This document shows positions 15,297 through 17,664 of a stretch of 17,664 nucleotides of DNA, piece by piece; position 1 is the stretch's first letter; each line of letters begins with the position of its first letter. Made by a program: the position numbers and the translations under genes. The notes beneath the pieces were generated by a model. It was not told the DNA's origin, ran no database searches, and worked only from the letters and a program-made list of their open reading frames with translations. Origin of the DNA: Bacteroidales bacterium (GTDB lineage Bacteria; Bacteroidota; Bacteroidia; Bacteroidales; WCHB1-69). Where the stretch lies: contig JAQUGA010000027.1 of assembly GCA_028684405.1 (NCBI GenBank), forward strand, positions 1-17,664, given 5' to 3'.

Positions 15297-15365
15297 TTAT
15301 GCAAAAGCATCGCGGTCTTTGATATTTCGGAAGATTTTCGCTTTGTATGTCTTAATCCCAAACAT
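15297..15365 (-). CDS. Candidate 22-residue leader peptide upstream of tnaA
   Basis: An ATG at 15365 lies about 22 nt after the -7 element of the predicted tnaA promoter and opens 22 codons (MFGIKTYKAKIF at the start, DRDAFA at the end) before TAA at 15299-15297. It is rich in Lys, Arg and aromatic residues, but unlike the E. coli TnaC leader it has no Trp or Pro. Its stop lies 9 nt before the first leader hairpin. It may be a regulatory upstream ORF, a small protein or chance. Confidence 0.3.
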   Translation of the reverse strand: MFGIKTYKAKIFRNIKDRDAFA

Positions 15366-15386
15366 AATAAATAAATTTTAACGTCT

Positions 15387-15394
15387 CAAAGATA
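15387..15394 (-). promoter_or_regulatory. Candidate tnaA promoter (-7 element)
   Basis: TATCTTTG on the minus strand (15394-15387) is a perfect TAnnTTTG -7 element, identical to that of the mce operon. No good TTTG is found at -33. The predicted start near 15380 leaves a leader of about 250 nt before tnaA, unusually long for this genome window. Confidence 0.5.
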
Positions 15395-15411
15395 CGTTAA
15401 TTATCGAAAAT

Positions 15412-15446
15412 AAAAGCCGTTTTAGGAAAATATAACAAAGGCTTTC
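15412..15446 (-). terminator. Possible terminator between ispG and tnaA
   Basis: AAAGCC (15413-15418) pairs with GGCTTT (15440-15445) around a 21-nt loop. On the minus strand the stem is followed by TTATTTTC. The stem is short, so this is a weak candidate. The 397 nt between ispG and tnaA (15140-15536) otherwise hold the tnaA promoter and leader described separately. Confidence 0.3.
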
Positions 15447-15536
15447 AAAATTATTCCGAAAAAAGACAATGTCAAAACTTTGCTAGTTAAGCCCCAATTC
15501 TTAAAACTCAAACGTTTATCAAACGAAATGTTTTTT

Positions 15537-17150
15537 TTATTTTTCAATCCATCGATTTTCCTTTTTTAGCAATTCGATAAGTTTGTAGACAGCTTCTTTG
15601 CTTTCAATGTTTTTTTCGATCACATTTTGCCCTTTAAATAGCCATACTTTGTCTTTTCCAGCTCCAACCAAGCCGTAGTCGGCATCTGCCATTTCGCCTG
15701 GTCCATTTACAACACAGCCCATTACCCCAATTTTTAAACCTTTAATGTGAGATATGGCTTGTTTTACTTCCGCTAATAAATATTCAATATTATATTGCGT
15801 TCTGCCACAAGAAGGACACGAAATAATTTCGGCTTTGGTGTGCCGAATGCCGCACGCTTGAAGGATATTGCTCGCCAATTCGTCGCTAATAGATTGATTA
15901 AAAGAGGTATGGTTAATTTTAAAACCGTCACAAATGCCTTCGATAAGCAAGTTTCCAAACAGGATAGAGGCATGAAAAGTATAATCATCCAAAGTCTCTT
16001 CATTGAATGTTTTTTCAAGGATTAATGGGTTTTTATTTTGTTCTTTTTTTGCAAAATTCAATAGCGGAATTAAGTTTCCGTTTTGTGTCAGATTGCAATA
16101 TGCAACAGTTCTGTTTTCTGAACTATTTTTCGTAAAATTACTGCTTTCTGCTTCAAAACATCCATCCCATTCGTTTTGAGGAGTGGGAGTGATGATAGAA
16201 ACTGGATTTTCGCCTCCATATTTTCCAATTGCTATTGTTTTTCTGCGGATGTAATGATGTTTATTTGAGAAGGGTAAGGCTTTGCAGTTTTCATTTTGCA
16301 AAATTTGTTGAACTTTTTCCAGAATGCTTTTCGCCACCGGAATTTCTTTTTCGGGAGCCTCTGTCAGCGATACGCGAATGGTGCTTCCAATGCCATTCAA
16401 AAGCAAAGTGCCAATGCCTGTGGCTGATTTTATTCGACCATCTTCGCCGGCTCCAGCTTCGGTAACTCCCAAATGCAGCGGATACGCCATCTCCTCCTGC
16501 AACATCATCTCTACAAATTGTCGTGTAGAATAAATCATGGTTTTCACATCGCTGGATTTCAAGGACATGACTAAATTTGTAAAGTTTTGTTTCTGAAAAA
16601 TCCGAGCAAATTCAATGGCAGACATCGCCATGCCATGTACTGTATTTCCATATCGATTGATAATTCTGTCCGACAAAGAGCCATGGTTAACACCAATTCT
16701 AACAGCGGTATTGTGTTTTTTGCAAATTTCAATGAGTGGGAAAATTCGATCGGCAATGCGATTTAATTCTTGCTGATATTCCAAATCGGTATTAAACTTC
16801 TTGTTTGATTGTTTTTTGTCGACGTAGTTTCCTGGATTAATGCGTACTTTCTCGATAAAAGAGGCTGCTTCTTCAGCCACTTTTGGATTAAAATGCACAT
16901 CGGCTGCCAAAGGTGTTTGGTAGCCAAGAGAGCGAATTTTTTCTTGAATCTTTTTCAGTGCTTCCACCTCAGCCATCCCCGGAGTTGTAATGCGAACCAG
17001 TTCGCAACCGGCTTCAATCAGTCGGATGCTTTGTTCAACGGTGGCCGTGACATCCAATGTATTGGTGTTGGTCATCGATTGTATGCGAATGGGGTTTAAA
17101 CCACCCATTTTTAATTGCCCAATGTTAACTTCCTTCGATTGAAATTTCAT
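15537..17150 (-). CDS. ispG: (E)-4-hydroxy-3-methylbut-2-enyl-diphosphate synthase
   Basis: The 537-residue [4Fe-4S] enzyme makes HMBPP from methylerythritol cyclodiphosphate in the MEP isoprenoid pathway. Residues 1 to about 275 are the TIM-barrel domain (IRIQSMTNTNT, ADVHFNP, KVRINPGNY, RIGVNHGSLS, LGVTEAGAGEDGRIKSA). The C-terminal domain has the cluster ligands C445 and C448 (SCPSCGRTQ), C479 (GVMGCVVNGPGE) and E486. Between them, about 276-430, lies an inserted domain typical of Bacteroidota, Chlamydia and plant forms but absent from the 370-residue E. coli enzyme. This insert seems shorter than in the roughly 600-residue Bacteroides proteins. A candidate promoter lies at 17215-17222. 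Confidence 0.95.
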   Translation of the reverse strand: MKFQSKEVNIGQLKMGGLNPIRIQSMTNTNTLDVTATVEQSIRLIEAGCELVRITTPGMAEVEALKKIQEKIRSLGYQTPLAADVHFNPKVAEEAASFIEKVRINPGNYVDKKQSNKKFNTDLEYQQELNRIADRIFPLIEICKKHNTAVRIGVNHGSLSDRIINRYGNTVHGMAMSAIEFARIFQKQNFTNLVMSLKSSDVKTMIYSTRQFVEMMLQEEMAYPLHLGVTEAGAGEDGRIKSATGIGTLLLNGIGSTIRVSLTEAPEKEIPVAKSILEKVQQILQNENCKALPFSNKHHYIRRKTIAIGKYGGENPVSIITPTPQNEWDGCFEAESSNFTKNSSENRTVAYCNLTQNGNLIPLLNFAKKEQNKNPLILEKTFNEETLDDYTFHASILFGNLLIEGICDGFKINHTSFNQSISDELASNILQACGIRHTKAEIISCPSCGRTQYNIEYLLAEVKQAISHIKGLKIGVMGCVVNGPGEMADADYGLVGAGKDKVWLFKGQNVIEKNIESKEAVYKLIELLKKENRWIEK

Positions 17151-17214
17151 GCTTTGATTTTTTACGGCTTTGCAAGATGATTATACAATTATGCTTTGAA
17201 ACTAGTTTTTTTTA

Positions 17215-17222
17215 CAAATGTA
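17215..17222 (-). promoter_or_regulatory. Candidate ispG promoter (-7 element)
   Basis: TACATTTG on the minus strand (17222-17215) matches TAnnTTTG. The -33 element is not clear. The start would lie near 17208, about 58 nt before the ATG. Confidence 0.4.
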
Positions 17223-17281
17223 AAATATTTTTATTATTAAATCACCAATTCATATTTCGTTTTTCTTTTCCAAACTCCACG

Positions 17282-17315
17282 AAAAAATGCGACCACTTTC
17301 GCAATCGCATTTTTT
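17282..17315 (-). terminator. Strong hairpin terminator between the CRISPR-like array and ispG
   Basis: AAAAAATGCGA (17282-17292) pairs perfectly with TCGCATTTTTT (17305-17315) around a 12-nt loop, giving an 11-bp stem with T-runs on both strands. On the minus strand it begins 16 nt after the last repeat, so it can end a leftward array transcript and shield ispG. It could also work rightward. Confidence 0.7.
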
Positions 17316-17353
17316 TAGTTTGATGTAAAATCAATTCCAAAATGGTGTGATTA

Positions 17354-17413
17354 TCCCGATTTAGAGTTTCTAATCTATCGACTTGTCGATTATCAAGAAA
17401 CTCTTTATCGGGA
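17354..17413. repeat. 60-bp imperfect palindrome, copy 1
   Basis: The unit is bounded by TCCCGAT and ATCGGGA. Inside, AGAGTTTCT pairs with AGAAACTCT and ATCGAC pairs with GTCGAT around a TT loop; a TT/TT mismatch and a 5x5 internal loop interrupt the stem. In total 22 bp pair. It lies exactly between two repeat cores. Confidence 0.85.
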
Positions 17414-17500
17414 CAATTCCAAAATGGTGTGATTAAAAGTACAACTCAGATTCAGCAACTTTTGAGTCATTGATGTTTCAATTCCAAAATGGTGTGATTA

Positions 17501-17560
17501 TCCCGATTTAGAGTTTCTAATCTATCGACTTGTCGATTATCAAGAAACTCTTTATCGGGA
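17501..17560. repeat. 60-bp imperfect palindrome, copy 2
   Basis: Identical in all 60 bases to the unit at 17354-17413 and joined to the repeat cores at the same positions. Confidence 0.85.
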
Positions 17561-17582
17561 CAATTCCAAAATGGTGTGATTA

Positions 17583-17642
17583 TCCCGATTTAGAGTTTCT
17601 AATCTATCGACTTGTCGATTATCAAGAAACTCTTTATCGGGA
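17583..17642. repeat. 60-bp imperfect palindrome, copy 3
   Basis: Identical to the other two units. With the core before it, it forms a direct tandem of the 82-bp unit that begins at 17479 and again at 17561. Confidence 0.85.
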
Positions 17643-17664
17643 CAATTCCAAAATGGTGTGATTA

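Larger units (their letters stand above)
17332..17664 (-). CRISPR. CRISPR-like array, type I-B/III-style repeat, with palindromic units in place of most spacers; runs off the edge
   Basis: Five identical 22-bp cores (containing ATTCCAAAATGGTGTGATTA) start at 17332, 17414, 17479, 17561 and 17643. Around the one ordinary interval the core is flanked by GTTT and AAAG, giving a 30-nt repeat with a 35-nt spacer (17440-17474). Read on the minus strand this repeat ends ATTGAAAC, the crRNA 5' handle usual in type I-B and type III systems, so transcription is probably leftward with the leader beyond the right edge. The other three intervals are identical 60-bp imperfect palindromes that replace the spacer and the outer 4 nt of each neighbouring repeat. 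The core at 17332 is the trailer end, with its handle altered to ATTGATTT. No cas gene lies in the window. Confidence 0.65.

Noticed and set aside
17332..17664. Plain tandem satellite with no CRISPR link
   Set aside because: The 30-nt repeat rebuilt around the 35-nt interval, with its ATTGAAAC handle, matches type I-B/III repeats too well; the satellite idea remains possible for the palindrome units alone.

Overview
The window looks like chromosomal DNA from an anaerobic, fermentative member of the Bacteroidota (Bacteroidales-like). Three things point there. The base composition is AT-rich, and starts lack Shine-Dalgarno sequences but have A-rich leaders. Promoters match the Bacteroidetes form (TTTG, about 19 nt, TAnnTTTG). 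The gene set includes a Na+-pumping methylmalonyl-CoA decarboxylase, tryptophanase, a long IspG with an inserted domain, and several lipoproteins with Bacteroidota-style lipoboxes.

Left part, plus strand. Bases 1 to about 125 are the 3' end of a group II intron (domains V and VI); its body lies outside the window. A clear promoter (235-265) then drives a five-gene operon: methylmalonyl-CoA epimerase (mce), the carboxyltransferase subunit (mmdA), a gamma (OadG-like) membrane subunit with a periplasmic lamin-tail domain, the biotin carrier (mmdC) and the Na+-translocating membrane subunit (mmdB). Together these perform the last steps of succinate-to-propionate fermentation: (R)/(S)-methylmalonyl-CoA epimerisation, then decarboxylation coupled to Na+ export. 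A strong hairpin terminator (4880-4915) closes the operon. A gene-poor stretch with an IS256-type remnant follows.

Middle and right part, all minus strand. Read from right to left the genes are ispG (isoprenoids), tnaA (tryptophanase, with a long structured leader), msrC (free methionine-R-sulfoxide reductase), a TPR lipoprotein, rel (bifunctional (p)ppGpp enzyme), a Fur-family regulator, purA, a secreted PepSY-like repeat protein, rdgB, and a peptide-deformylase-like lipoprotein. The run fur-purA-PepSY-rdgB-deformylase is tightly spaced (gaps of -3 to 18 nt from each stop to the next start) and is probably one transcript.

Right edge. Bases 17332-17664 hold a CRISPR-like array with a repeat of the type I-B/III kind (handle ATTGAAAC on the minus strand). 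It is unusual: only one interval looks like a normal spacer (35 nt). The other three intervals are the same 60-bp imperfect palindrome, which replaces both the spacer and the outer ends of the repeats. A perfect 11-bp hairpin with a T-run (17282-17315) sits just beyond the last repeat, as expected for a terminator of a leftward-transcribed array. The window begins in a multicopy element and stops exactly at a branch point of a repeat, so it is probably a whole assembly contig.
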